Positions 22,324 through 33,572 of a stretch of DNA of 64,000 nt are shown here, piece after piece. A program made the translations under genes and the position numbers. The stretch comes from Riptortus pedestris. Its lineage: Eukaryota; Arthropoda; Insecta; Hemiptera; Alydidae. The DNA is taken from contig CM032233.1 of NCBI GenBank assembly GCA_019009955.1, forward strand, positions 88,597,501 through 88,661,500. Reading direction: 5' to 3'. The notes beneath the pieces were generated by a model. The model was given only the letters and a program-made list of their open reading frames with translations, ran no database searches and was not told the DNA's origin. Numbering within the stretch: position 1 is the first letter of the stretch; every line of letters starts with the position of its first letter.

Positions 22324-23439
22324 CTAGCTCAGATACCCGGCTTCGCCCGGGAATTCATTTGAGGCTGAATGGTGATGGTATTTTTTAGCAGGCTTTACAT
22401 TGCACAATATTTTGACATTGACCCGTCCCAGTGTTTAGGATTGATACCCGTCGTGGCCGTGGATTTGCTAATAATAGAATATTTGTTCGATAAGGCTTCA
22501 CTGTCTTCGATATTTTTATATTTCCCGTCTCTTATACATGTAAATATGGTGAATTTGTATTTCAGGCCTCCCATATAACCCCCCTCCCGTTCGAACCTAA
22601 AAATTTTAATATAACTTATAATCATGGAAGAATTAATGCTAATTGATATACCGAGCTTTGTTAAGTTCGGTTCAGCCGTTAGTGCCCAATAAAATTGTTG
22701 GCTTCCGCTAAAGTTTTAACGTATAACTCATTTATACTTAGGTATACGACAAAAGTGTATATAACAAAAGTTATTCCAAATAACAAAATAAACAACTTTT
22801 GTTATGTTTATATTTGCGGAAAAACCAATAGGAAACGGAATATCGCTATTTTTAATTTCAGGCTTCCCTTATAACCCCCACTCCTGCCCGTCCATAGAAA
22901 TGTTGGTATGGCTTATTATAATGAAGGCCTCAATTCTAATACACATACCGAGTTTTATTTAGTTCGGTTGAGTCTTTTTTGGCAAATAATATTGTTGACT
23001 CCCGCTATAATTTTTAGCGTATGACGCATTTAAACTTCGGTATACGACAAAAGTGTATATAACAAAAGTTACTCTAAATAACAAAATAAACAACTTTTGT
23101 TATGTGCATAATTGCCGAAAATGCAATAGGAAACGAAATATCACTATTTTTAATTTCAGGCCTCCCTTATAACCCCCACTCCTGTTCGTCTCAGAGAATA
23201 TTAACATAGCCTAAAGTCTAAGTTGGGTTAGTAGTAATATACATACCAAGTTTCATAAAATTCGGTTCAGCCGTTTATGCGTGAAAAGGTAACAAACAAA
23301 CAAACAAACAAACAAACAAACAAACAAACAAACACACACACACGAAAGAAACAAAATGCAGTTATGGTGTCTATGACATGTGAAACGAAATGTTATCGTG
23401 AAATTTCGCGAAAAAAATCAATGTACAGACAGAGGTTAC

Positions 23440-23450
<11 letters not shown>
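22324..23450 (-). mobile_element. Non-autonomous Helitron C
   Basis: The inverted arrangement identifies a minus-strand copy: CTAG at 22324-22327, hairpin CCCGGCTTCGCCCGGG at 22336-22351, and the 5' end GTTACAATTTTATATATA at the right, inside a TA tract. A CAAA microsatellite (about 23291-23331) replaces the TTTG run of the other strand. Internal repeat units carry AACCCCCACTCCTGCC markers. Frames on both strands in this element (for example 22369-22578) are non-coding repeats. Confidence 0.8.
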
Positions 23451-23494
<44 letters not shown>

Positions 23495-23499
23495 CTTTT

Positions 23500-24077
23500 T
23501 CGGTTAACGCTCTAGCGGTCACAATATTTGTTTGATCATTACTATCGGACCTCAATATTTAATGGTTTTATGTAAGAAGAAAGATCAAGTTCGTTAATTG
23601 CTGAAATCGGACCAGTGGGAGGGAGGGCTTTCGAAACTTCGAAATATCTCCGTTACTACACGTCGGATCGAAAATTTGTATATAACCGATCTTACTGCAA
23701 ATTAAATTTACTATAAATATTTTTATATACATTCATTCTCAATCGTGAATATTATCGGAGATATTTGCATTTTTATTAAGTTTTTGGGGGTAACGGACGA
23801 AATGAGATCGGCTATTGTCGTAAGTTTCTGGATTAGTTCGGCCGTTTCCCACTACTAAGCTACTTCTAACCATCTTGTCGTATAACCTTTTACTTTGCGA
23901 GATATATGCAAATGCGTTCTCTTCATCCGCCCCCCCCTTCTTCAGTTCTTGGACTACTAAAATTTGAGTTACCGCTTATATTTACTCACGGTGGTGTTAA
24001 GTAAAGCAGATTTCTCTATTGTAAAACTTCACTTGGAAAATCTGCCTAGTTACGCAGCCCCTGCGTGACGGACTTTT
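23500..24077 (+). repeat. TAGCAG element, 3' two-thirds
   Basis: It begins after a T run at GGTTAACGCTCTAGCGGTCA and runs to GTGACGGACTTTT with an intact hairpin. The 5' end was lost at the TA tract occupied by Helitron C. Confidence 0.75.
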
Positions 24078-24226
24078 GAACTAACAAGACGAAGAAATAG
24101 GATTGATGTGAACATACTAAAGAAAATTTGGAACCGGAATAGTTGCCTATTATATGCGAAACTTTGTCCAGCAGGCACCTCATCAAGAATATTTTAACAT
24201 CAATATAAAACACACTGCTACACTAT

Positions 24227-25111
24227 AAGGTCCGTCACGCAGGGGCTGCGTATACTAAGCAGATTTCCCTCTTGAAGTTTAACAATAGATAAATCTACAT
24301 ACTGTTAGCACACCACCGTGCATATTGAGTGAATAAATACAAACTGTAATAAGAAATCTTTCAGTCAACTTGAATTATCTCTGTGCGGGAAGGGTTTGAA
24401 TTGTAAACAAACAGGTCTGCCAACCTCTCCCCGGAATGAAAAGCAATTACTGAAACATATCAGAATATAATGTATTAATTTTATTGGTAACTATTTACTA
24501 TATCTAGTACTGTAATTTATAATGAATCAGACTAATTTTTATCTCAATCAATCAGATTTTAGTAGTCTATGAACTTAAGACGATATATTTGCAAGTATCT
24601 CATATTATAAAGTCTCTTGAAAACAATATTTGGTATTTAAGCTTCGAATAATTTGGTTTATTATATAACATAGTATTGTTTATATAGCATGAGTTGAAGT
24701 GGGGATTAGCTGGAGGCTGAAAACTGGAAAATGCAAATATCTGTGTTAGTATTCAAGGTAGAGAATTAATGTATAACAATATTTATAGGACATTTAATTT
24801 TGAATAAGATTGCTACATACAATTTTTCGATCCGACCTATGGATTCCCCCCTCTAAACACCCCTGTTCCGATTTCAGCCATTAATGAACTTGATCTATCT
24901 TTTTACATAAAACGATTAAATATCGGGTTTGGTAACGATCAAACAAAAATTGCGACCGCCAGAGAGTTAACAGACAAACATATATATCAAATTTTGAACG
25001 GACCTCATTTTCGCAATCTCCTGGGTAGGATCGATGGACATTTGAAGACATCTTTCGAAAATCGCTTCATGGCAACTTCAATAGCTGATTTCTCTTAGGG
25101 GAAATCTGCTA
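24227..25111 (-). mobile_element. TAGCAG element, long form
   Basis: 885 bp on the minus strand. The 3' end is AAGGTCCGTCACGCAGGGG and the 5' end is a decayed palindrome TTCTCTTAGGGGAAATCTGC. It is followed immediately by repeat R5, forming the left arm of a larger inverted arrangement with 26450-27401. Confidence 0.8.
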
Positions 25112-25235
25112 AAAAACTTACGATTTATCTGATGAATTTAGCCACAATTCAGGAAATATTGGACTGATGATCTGCTACGACTTCCCGTTTGACTAATTCA
25201 GGGCTCCTAAAAAGTCAAGAAAAGACTTTGTGCAA
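25112..25235 (-). repeat. Dispersed repeat R5, partial
   Basis: It carries AATTCAGGAAATATTGGACT and AGTCAAGAAAAGACTTTGTG. It is the inverted counterpart of 26545-26669 and similar to 52616-52710. In each case it abuts the TAGCAG 5' end. Confidence 0.65.
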
Positions 25236-25573
25236 TATACGGGGAGTTCAACGCTGTCATGATGAAGTAGCATATGTCCTTGTAGAGAGAGAAAAAAGGT
25301 GCCCAATTCTTCAAAAAATTTTATATCAGCGCTAAGCGCTTTCAAAAACTATTGTCTCCATCTTCAGAATTACACATGAAAAACAATAACATTTTGTAAT
25401 GTACAGAGATTTTATTGATGCTATTGTTTTTCATGTGTAGCTCTGAAGATGAAGACAATAGTCTTCGAAAGCGCTTAGCGCTGAAATAATTTTTGTTGAA
25501 GAATTGAGCACCTTTTTCTCTCTCTACAAGTACATTTGCTACTTCATCTCGCCAGCGTTGAACTCCCTGTATA
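25236..25573. repeat. Long inverted repeat, 155-bp arms
   Basis: Arms 25236-25391 and 25419-25573 are inverted copies separated by 27 nt. Matching landmarks are GGGAGTTCAACGCTG/CAGCGTTGAACTCCC, GCGCTAAGCGCTTT/AAAGCGCTTAGCGC and CACATGAAAAACAATA/TATTGTTTTTCATGTG. No transposase or known TIR family is recognised. A related AACGCTTAGCGCTTTCGAGA block occurs near 61030. Confidence 0.75.
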
Positions 25574-25737
25574 GCCCATTTTTGAGGTGCTGGAGGGTGA
25601 AGAAAGGAGACCTCACTGCGCTCTGTCGCTTGTAATAAATATCTGTGAAGGAGCGAGGCCCTTTTCGTCAATTCTTTCCTCTGATCTGCTTCCTTCATGA
25701 TCAAGGACATCGCTAACGGATCAGGACATTTCTTCAA
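25342..25737 (-). other. 131-codon open frame, probably not a gene
   Basis: The frame is charged at its N-terminal half, with R/K/E-rich stretches, and the C-terminal half lies wholly inside the long inverted repeat. No domain is recognised, and no promoter or splice evidence is visible. The first 60 codons outside the repeat could be an old coding fragment. I give it little weight. Confidence 0.15.
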
Positions 25738-26404
25738 ATATATAATTCAGACAAAACATAAATGTAGATAATGTGTGGTGGTTGGTGAAGAAGGGCGTGG
25801 GAGGGGAAGTGGGTGATAGGTTCGTGGCAGGTAAGATGGTGCGAGCATATCAGGACTCGCTCCCGCCAGATGGAAGCCAGCTGGACCCGAGATTCGGCCT
25901 AGCCACCTGTTCTACCTTCCCATGGCATGCCCGCCCCATGCACCAGCCTCTAATCTCCCATTTCACTCAATGAGCCTCGGCCTCAGTCGATAGTCTGTTT
26001 CCACTTTGGTTTCAATACTCGAGAGCCTCTATAGGGTACATGGCCTCGTAAATCACAGCTCAAAGCCTCTGTCCCAGTTTTCCGCCCAAAAACCCAGGTA
26101 GTCTCCGCCTTTCTTCTCTCAGCATTGACTGGATGCTTGAAATCCTATACTCTCCAAAATACGTTACGGGGTCAATAAACCTATAGCAGTCTCTAGTACA
26201 CCACCCACCCTCCTTGTTCACTTGTAACGTATTTTTCAGACAAAAACAGATGGGCTTATGATGAGTTTGTTGAATTGAAAACTTTAAAAACTTATTAATA
26301 GAAAATTATTACATTCCTGTTCTGAGTTGGCATTCTGGCAGGTGGAAGTGACTTCTAATGTATGTAGGATGAATGAATGAATATAAGCTGTGTCTCTGTA
26401 ATCC
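25574..26404. other. GC-richer island without recognised gene
   Basis: From about 25770 to 26220 the composition is clearly less AT-rich than its surroundings and shows no TAGCAG blocks. A polypyrimidine/AG stretch (GTATTTTTCAG, near 26230) could be a 3' splice site, but no convincing exon follows. It may be a fragment of host or captured sequence. Confidence 0.35.
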
Positions 26405-26451
26405 GGATTTAGCAGATTCCCCTTAGGCAAAACCCGTAACTTCAAGGGGGA
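26405..26451. repeat. Mini-hairpin of two TAGCAG 5' ends
   Basis: AGCAGATTCCCCTT and AAGGGGGAATCTGCT form a 14-bp stem around a loop of about 18 nt. It looks like two TAGCAG 5' ends with everything between them deleted. Confidence 0.6.
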
Positions 26452-26669
26452 ATCTGCTAAAAGAGTCAGCTTTGGTGGTGGCAACACTATGTCCTCAACA
26501 TTAAACACCCTGCTTCAAGAATGGAAAATGTCCAAAATATTGCCTGATTGCACAAAGTCTTTTCTTGACTTTTTAGGAGTCCTGAATTAGTCAAACGGGA
26601 AATCGTAGCAGATCGTCAGTCCACTATTTCCAGAATTTTGGCGAAATTCAACAAATAAGTCGATTTTTT
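26450..26669 (+). repeat. Dispersed repeat R5, full copy
   Basis: About 215 bp: GAGTCAGCTTTGGTGGTGGC, ATTAAACACCCTGCTTC, TTTTCTTGACTTTTTAGGAG and GTCCACTATTTCCAG. Its inverted homologue with the same neighbours is at 52616-52793. It is sandwiched between TAGCAG 5' ends at both loci. Confidence 0.65.
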
Positions 26670-27401
26670 TAGTAGATTTACCCTAAGAGAAATCAGCTAT
26701 TGAGGTTGTACTCATGATGGGATTTTCAAAAGGTTTCTTCAAATGTCTATCGATCCTTCCTAGATGACAAAAATGAGTTCCGTTCAAAATTGTATATATA
26801 CTTGTCTGTTAACTAGGGGTGCAATTTTTGTTTGATCGATACCAAACTCGATATTTAAACATTTTATGTAAAAATGAAGTTCGCTAACGGCTAAATTCCG
26901 ACCAGTGGAGGGGGGGGGGTTAGAGGCGCAATTTCGAAATATTTCCATTATTTTGCGACTGGTCGTACTTGTAATTTGTATAGAATCTTATTGTTATTAT
27001 TAATATTATTTATTTACGTCCACTTTTTGTATCTAAGGCTAATTGCGACGGGTTATCTACAGGTTACCAACCGTTTTCTAGCCAGTGTCGGACTTAGGAT
27101 GTTATTTGTATGTTATTAGAATCTTATTGTAAATGCAATGTTCTATAAATGTTATGTGCATTTTTTTCATTATCTTGATTATTAACCGAGATATTTGCAT
27201 TTTTAGTTTTCGGCATCCAGTAAACCCCAACTCCTACTCATGTCATATTAACAATAAGCTGTTATATTCAGAAGCACATTATTTGAAGCCTGAATGCCAA
27301 ATATTGTTCTCAATGAACTTTTACGTTTTGAGATAAATGCAAATACGTGAAGCACGTGAGAAATCTACTTAGTTCACGCAGCCCCTGCGTGACGGACTTT
27401 T
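26670..27401 (+). mobile_element. TAGCAG element carrying a SINE insertion
   Basis: The 5' end is TAGTAGATTTACCCTAAGAG and the 3' end is intact (CAGCCCCTGCGTGACGGAC). A 122-bp SINE fragment interrupts it at 26995-27116. The empty nesting site ATATTTGCATTTTTAGTTTT is seen at about 27191-27210. Confidence 0.75.
26995..27116 (-). mobile_element. SINE, 5'-truncated copy
   Basis: Flanked by a perfect 14-bp target duplication, TAGAATCTTATTGT (26981-26994 and 27117-27130). On the minus strand the body (CCAGTGTCGG-type, TAGCC block) resembles 28556-28680. It ends in an AATAATA-rich tail. The tRNA-like head is missing. Confidence 0.7.
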
Positions 27402-27754
27402 TTATTTCAGTTGCGTTTCAAAGTTAAATGCTGATAAGTCACTTATCCTTTAAAGTAAAGTCTACAGATTATTTAAAATTTATAATCAAATAATTCTTTC
27501 TTATCGACAAAGAACTGGGTCGTAAATATGGTTCGGCCATGCTTGATAACACAATCGCTCCGTCCCAGAGATTATTGGAAACGAAAAAAAACACAGTATA
27601 TTTTTAGTTACTAATATACTCTTCAAGAAAAATAGAACCCACTTATGTGGTTGGCATGGCGATAACGTAAATGACCAATTGAATCCACCTGCTCTGAAAT
27701 AGTATAATCCTATGTTTTTTAAGGTGTATACCAAATTTCGCATGGCCATGCATT
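27402..27754. other. Unique stretch, nothing recognised
   Basis: AT-rich. The 82-codon minus frame (27501-27749) shows no domain. Confidence 0.35.
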
Positions 27755-28218
27755 GGGGATTTCTAAAGGCTGAAAACTAAAAAATGCAAATATCTCAGTT
27801 GAACATTGAAGCTAGAGAATAAATGTATACAAAAAGATTTTTAGGGCAGTACATTTGCAATAAGATAGATTCTATACAATTTTTTGACCCAACTTATAAT
27901 AATATATATTATTTCTTATATTTCGAATTTTCAAAATTCTCTCCCCCCCCCCTAAACCCCTCCCTTCCCCTGGTCCGATTTCAGCCGTTAACGAACTTGA
28001 TTTTTGTTTTCCATAAAACGATTATATATCAAGTTTGGTAACGATAAGACAAAATTTACGACCGCTAGAGTCCGGTAACAGACAAATATATATATTTTTT
28101 GAACAGACCTCATTTTCGTTATCTATTAGGTGGGATCGGTGGACATTTGGAGATATTTTTCGAAAATCGCGTCATGAGTACGACCTCTATATCTGATTTC
28201 CCTTGAGGGAAATCTGCT
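27755..28218 (-). repeat. TAGCAG element, 5' half
   Basis: Runs on the minus strand from the CTGAAAACTAAAAAATGC site to TTCCCTTGAGGGAAATCTGC. The 3' half is absent. Confidence 0.7.
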
Positions 28219-28520
28219 AATATTGACATTACTCATAATATTTCCTTTATTTTGCACCGTATCGAAAAATGTTAAAAAACCAATCTTGTTACACTTCTGA
28301 CGTACTACAATTATTGTTACATGCATTTTTTATTTATTACATTCAAATATTAAGAGAGTTATTCCTACTTGCTTGTTTTTAGCCTTTAGTATTTTCTACG
28401 TTACCTAGTCCGATTACGATTTAGAAATACAGAATATATAGTAAGATTACATTAATAGTGTGTCATTTCAGCGCTTGGAAAATCTTCTTAGTTTACCCAA
28501 GCCTTGCGTGACGGACTTTT
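28219..28520 (+). repeat. TAGCAG second module and 3' end
   Basis: CACCGTATCGAAAAATGTTA through to a decayed hairpin and TTGCGTGACGGACTTTT. It faces away from the preceding minus copy. Confidence 0.65.
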
Positions 28521-28555
28521 TTATGTATGTGTCATAGAGAATCCTCAATTCTTAT

Positions 28556-28772
28556 CTCATTAATTTTTGCCAACTTTTGCAACTACGGCTAATCTCTTAT
28601 CTACTGGTTGTCCATCTTTTCTGGCCAGGGTGGGACTTAGCATTTTATTTAATGAGTTCGTCACTAAATAAATTCCTATTGCCCTGGTGGGAATCGAACC
28701 CACGGCTATAGGTTTACAAAGGCTATTAAGACCAACGCCTTAACTCACATGGCTAACCTAAGCTCCTAGAGG
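28556..28772 (-). mobile_element. tRNA-derived SINE
   Basis: On the minus strand the element begins with a tRNA-like head. An A-box-like TAGCCATGTGAGTTAAGGC lies at 28755-28737 and a B box GGTTCGATTCC at 28700-28690, the internal promoter for RNA polymerase III. The head looks like a leucine/serine-type tRNA but cannot close an acceptor stem, so it is not a functional tRNA gene. The body shares CTGGCCAG/GATAAG-type blocks with the SINE at 26995-27116. An 8-bp repeat ATTCTTAT (28548-28555, 28773-28780) may be the target duplication. No poly(A) is obvious at the 3' end. Confidence 0.65.
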
Positions 28773-28780
28773 ATTCTTAT

Positions 28781-29789
28781 AAACTCTAGGGCTGTATACT
28801 AAATCATATTTAACACTTTTAATTCTCTCTTACAATTCAGTCCTTAGTGGACTTTTGATGAAATGAGCTTAACTTTTTTCATTCCGTTTATATTTAAACG
28901 AGGTCTTCATTTTCCAGTCTGCGATTCACGTCATGGAGTTCACGAAAATCTTAGTTTCCCCTGTAAGTTGGTATCGATTGAATTTTCATATATATTTAAA
29001 TATAATTTATATCTAATAGGGTAGGGTTTATGAGAGTATTGTTATAAGTAAAATATCCATACTGCATATTAACAAATCAAAATATTTAAATATATAAATC
29101 AAGATTACAACTTTTTCGAAATCGTTTGAATAATGTAACAAAAGTTACTAAACAAAATAAAAACAACTGAAACATATTTGATTCCGAGGGAACGAGTATG
29201 CATTTTTAAATTTGAACAAATCCTCCCTGAATAAAATCACATTATGAATTTTAAGTGCATTAATATAACTTTTATAATTTTCTATAAAATTTTGAAATTT
29301 ATTTTAACAAATATAAATATATATTATATATTTATATATATAAATAATCAATACCGAATTATTGCTTTAAATAATAATAGTAAATTCCTTATATATATTC
29401 ATATATTATAATATTATTCAAATCATACTAATTCTGCTATTTTTCACTTGGTTCCCTTTCACCACCCAACTTATACCCATCACGATATATATTTGAAAAT
29501 TACTATAAAATAGTTCACTTTTATATATATTACTAAAGGTGTTACGTAACAAAAGAAATTAATATTACCTTGACAAGTAACAAAAGTACAAATCCTAAAA
29601 CTTAAACGTTTCGCGTTGTGATGAAATTTCACTATATGTAAAATTATATACTTTTATATACTATATATATATATTATATATACTATATTATATATATATG
29701 TTTATATCTATAGTTATAATGAATACAAAATAATATTTTATTTATTTTTTAAGATATGCCTCCCAAATTTTTAGGTATAACTAGCATTT
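28781..29789. other. Very AT-rich stretch, nothing recognised
   Basis: Long runs of TATATA-type sequence with few GC bases and no open frame. The TAACAAAAGTTACTAAACAA segment near 29140 hints at an ancient Helitron interior, too decayed to delimit. Confidence 0.4.
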
Positions 29790-30060
29790 AATCGTTCCAG
29801 GTCTAAGTGTATAAAAAAAAAGTTACTCTAAATCTAACAAAATTCAAAATATTTCTTTCTAAACTTCTATAAAAAACGAAATTTAGACTATTTTTAAAAT
29901 TTCAGGCTTCCTTAAATCCCCACTTTTTGTCATATACTTAAATTAATACTGCTTGACCCAATATTGAGGTTATTCAAATAAAAACGGAGTTTCATTATTC
30001 GAAAGCTTGAGTCAAGGAAAACAGGAAAATAACTTGATGACCCTCATATTTTTTTTTCAA
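29790..30060 (-). repeat. Ancient Helitron-like relic
   Basis: The order of blocks follows Helitron C: GTGTATAAA-type, AAGTTACTCTAAAT, AAACGAAATTTAGACTATTTTT, TTTCAGGCTTCCTTAAATCC and a CGGAGTTTCATTATTCG block. Divergence is high and no termini remain. Confidence 0.45.
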
Positions 30061-30093
30061 GCCATAACAAAATCGTCAACAGGTGCTCGCAAT

Positions 30094-30902
30094 ATTAGAT
30101 TTTTAAGGGAAATCAGCTATTGAGGTCGTACTCATGACGCGATTTTCGAAAATTTTCTTCAAATGTCCATTGATCCTACCCAGGAGATGATGAAAACGAG
30201 GTCCATTCAAAATTATATATGTCTGTCTGTTAACACTCTAGTGGTCGCAATTTTTGTTTGATCGTTACGAAACTCGATATTTAACCGTTTTATGTAAAAA
30301 GACAGATCAAGTTCGTTAATGGCTGAAATCGGACAGGTGGGAGGGAGGGCCTAGAGGGAAGGATTTTCGAAAATTCGGAATATCTCCGTTATTATGCATT
30401 GGATCGAAAAATTGTATAGAACCAATCTTATTGCAAATTAAATTTACTATAAATATTGGTATTTACATTTATTCTCTATCTTGAATATTAACCGAGATAT
30501 TTCCATTTTTATGAAGTCAGTGGTCCGATATTGTTCGGATTAGTTCGGCCGTTTCCGTAACTGTTCGGCTCTGGTGGAAGCTTCTTCTAACCTTATCTGT
30601 CGTTTCTAACCTTACCATACCTTCGTTACTTTGTGAGATTTATGCAAATACGTTCTCTTCATCCGACCCCCCCCCCTTCTTTAATTCTTGGACTACTAAA
30701 ATTTGAGTTATTAAAATATAAATTATTCTTACAATTCAGAAGCCGTTTCAGTTGGGAATTCATTGAAATTAACTGAAAGATTTCTCATTACCGTTTGTAT
30801 TTACTCACGGTGGTGTTGTGTTACCAGTATGCAGATTTCTCTAATGCTAAACTTCACATGGGAAATCTGCTTAGTTTACGCAGCTCCCGCGTGACTGACT
30901 TT
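30094..30902 (+). mobile_element. TAGCAG element, long form
   Basis: About 800 bp. The 5' end has a small deletion (TTAGATTTTTAAGGGAAATC). The TA tract is reduced to a few bases. The 3' end has an altered hairpin CGCAGCTCCCGCG, where both loop and stem changed but pairing persists, and ends GTGACTGACTTTG. Confidence 0.75.
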
Positions 30903-31105
30903 GTTTATTCATATTAGTTAAATGTTGAAATAGGACATGGAATAGGGGGAGGTGGGTTATAGAGAGGGAGATTCAAAAATTCAAAAAATCTCCGATATTA
31001 TGTCTAGGATCTAAAAATTTAATAGAACTGATATTGTTAAAATACTGTAAAAAAGACTTTCAGTTGTTTTTTCCTTTGTTATAATAGATTTGATATTCTA
31101 AATTA
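30903..31105 (+). repeat. TAGCAG second-module fragment
   Basis: AAATGTTGAAATAGGACATG and CAAAAAATCTCCGATATTAT are diverged second-module blocks. No 3' end is present. Confidence 0.5.
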
Positions 31106-31496
31106 TAAATGAATCAAAAAAAAAAAAAAAATGTAATTTATGTTTGTAAATATGATGCACATTGTATAATATTTCACTCACATTTAATGGCTGAAGGTCA
31201 AAATGTGCTTCGGATTAAAGGACGTCATAAAAAGAGGAATCAAAGCCACAGAACGAATTACTTGTCTGAAGAGTTGCAAGAAAAGAAGAAAAAAAAAAGA
31301 TCTTCAGCCTTTACATATGGGTTGGAATCCGAGGTCACGATCAAGCAATATAGTAATGTAACTAGCTGTGTTACCCCCTTTTGACGGTTTCAAATAAAAA
31401 AATGATCCCCCCCCCCCTTGCGGAATATTATACAGTTGAAGTCGTCTGTGCATTATACTCTCTAGTTCTCCTTTAGTGAGCACCCTAACTAAACAA
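31106..31496. other. Lysine-rich frame and unique sequence
   Basis: A 91-codon plus-strand frame (31109-31384) starts beside an A15 run and is rich in K and R. It has no recognised domain and its composition follows the A-rich DNA. I do not regard it as a gene. Confidence 0.3.
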
Positions 31497-32322
31497 AAAG
31501 TCCGTCACGCAGGTGCTGCGTAAACTAAGCAGACTTCCCACGTGAAGTTTTACAATAGAGAAATCTGCATGCTGGTAACACTTAACACCACCGTGAGTAA
31601 ATACAAACGGTAATGAGAAATCTTTCAGTTGTTGAATAAGCTCCCAACGGAAACGGTTTCTGAATTGTAAAAAAAATAGGCCAACGACTCAGAGCTGAAC
31701 AGATAGAGATATATTGTTCACCGGAAAAAAAAAATTAGTGATATATATCTTAATATAACATATTAACTTTATTGCAAACTATTTACTAAATCTAGTACAC
31801 AAATTTGCAATGAATCAGAATAACTTATAATTTAATAGCTCAAATTAAAATATTCCAAGAACTAAATAAGGGGGGGGGGATCAACAGAACGTATTTGCAT
31901 ATATCTCACAAAGTAAAAGCTTACGGGAGTCTCTAAACCAATTTCACGAGAGGTGAACAGTTACGGAAAAAGCCGAAATAAATTTCGGCGGAATCTCACG
32001 ACATTAACCAATCTCGTCTATTATCCCCATACCCTAAATAAAACTGCACACGTCTCGGTTAATATTCAAGATAAAGAATAAACACATATAACAATATTTA
32101 TAGAAATTTCATTCGCAATAAGATTAGCTCTATACAAATTTTCTATCCGATGTGCAGTATCGGAGATATTTCGAATTTTCGAAAATCCTTCCTTCTAAGC
32201 CCTCCCTCCCACTGGTCCGATTTCAGCCGTTAACGAACTTGATCTTTCTTGTTACATAAAACGATTAAATATCGAGTTTAGTCACGATCAAACAAATATT
32301 GCCGCCGATAGACCGTCAACTG

Positions 32323-32355
<33 letters not shown>

Positions 32356-32480
32356 CGGACCTCATTTTCGTTATCTCCTGGGTTGGATTGATTGAACTGA
32401 TGGACTTTTGAAGACATTTCTCGAAACTCGCGTCATGAGTACGACCTCAATAGCTAATTTCCCGTAAGGGAAATCTGCTA
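31497..32480 (-). mobile_element. TAGCAG element, long form
   Basis: 984 bp on the minus strand from AAAAGTCCGTCACGCAGG to TTCCCGTAAGGGAAATCTGC. The palindrome has one central change (CCGTAAGG). The TA tract lies at 32333-32355. Confidence 0.8.
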
Positions 32481-32775
32481 CAATTGGAGCGAATGCACGT
32501 CTTGGTGCTACGTTTACTTAAAGCTAAATAAGAGTGTGAGTTGGCTGAAGGCTAAAACCCCAAAATGTGAAATGTCTTGTAAACTATTCAAGTAATAGAA
32601 CAACAATTGTTTGAAATTTAATTAAATACAAGGGTAGAATGTAGAGTTTTTCGATCGGAGCCATAATAAAACGAAAACACACGCACAGAGACACGCACAC
32701 GCGCACACACATATACACACACACACACACAAATATAAGATGTTTCATCAGCTTATTGTTAATAAGAGATGTGGA

Positions 32776-32840
<65 letters not shown>

Positions 32841-32959
32841 TTGAACGGACCTCATTTTCGTCATCTCCTGGATTGGATCGACGGACATTTGAGGAAATAT
32901 TTAAAAAATCGTGTCTTGAGCACGAACTCAATAGCTTTTTTTCCTCAAGAGAAATCTGC

Positions 32960-32962
<3 letters not shown>
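32481..32962 (-). repeat. TAGCAG second module with CA and TA microsatellites
   Basis: Second-module sequence is followed by a CA-rich run (about 32670-32730), a (TA)n run (32784-32836) and a 5' end (CCTCAAGAGAAATCTGC). Frames rich in C/V or I/Y here are microsatellite translations. Confidence 0.65.
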
Positions 32963-33018
<56 letters not shown>

Positions 33019-33020
<2 letters not shown>

Positions 33021-33116
33021 TTTTGAATAGATCTCATTTTCGTGATCTACTAATTGACATTTGAAGGCATTTTTGGAAAATCGCGTCATGAGTACATCCG
33101 CAGAGAAATTTGCTAC
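33019..33116 (-). repeat. TAGCAG element, 5' end fragment
   Basis: After a second (TA)n tract (32965-33018), a diverged 5' end follows: ATTTTGAATAGATCTCATTT through TCGCGTCATGAGTAC to AGAGAAATTTGCTA. Confidence 0.6.
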
Positions 33117-33250
33117 TAGAGGAGTTTTCAAGGAACTACCCAAGAGAACTATCTAATGTCTTGAATATTCTATCAACGCATAGTAAACGGTTCCCTCGTG
33201 TAATCGGCGATCAGCCAGCAATGATGCCATCTACCGACAGAATGCTAGAC
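33117..33250. repeat. Dispersed repeat R3, copy 3
   Basis: AAGGAACTACCCA, TCGGCGATCAGCCAGCAATG and CATCTACCGACAGAATG match the other R3 copies. The middle part has diverged. Confidence 0.55.
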
Positions 33251-33572
33251 ATTTGATAGAGGTGGTTGGATGGGCCTTGTTGAACTGATGGGCCCAGACC
33301 GACTTGCCAAAAAAGGACGTTGCTCGATACGCTAGATATAAAAGGAAAAGGAGCAGGCCTAGGCAACTGCTAGTTGAATGAATTGGAAGGGGACTTGCGG
33401 CTTCTGGTAGGCCATAATTGGAAATCTGTGGCTACTGATCGGAATTAGTGGTTTAAATTGGTTGGAGAGGTCAGGTCCCTCAAGGACTCTAGCCCCCAAT
33501 AGAGAATGAGTGGTCAGAAGGCATAGGCCAAAACTTGCAGCAAACTGACCTTCATAGAGCATCTCAGGCTCT
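33251..33572. other. Unique, less AT-rich spacer
   Basis: A 90-codon minus frame (33359-33631) runs out into the next TAGCAG copy and has no recognised motif. No gene is supported. Confidence 0.35.

Noticed and set aside
28681..28757. Functional tRNA gene on the minus strand
   Set aside because: A and B boxes are present but the acceptor stem does not pair and the sequence continues into a SINE body.
31109..31384. 91-codon Lys-rich frame as a small basic protein gene
   Set aside because: It starts beside an A-run, its composition follows the A-rich DNA, and no domain or promoter is apparent.
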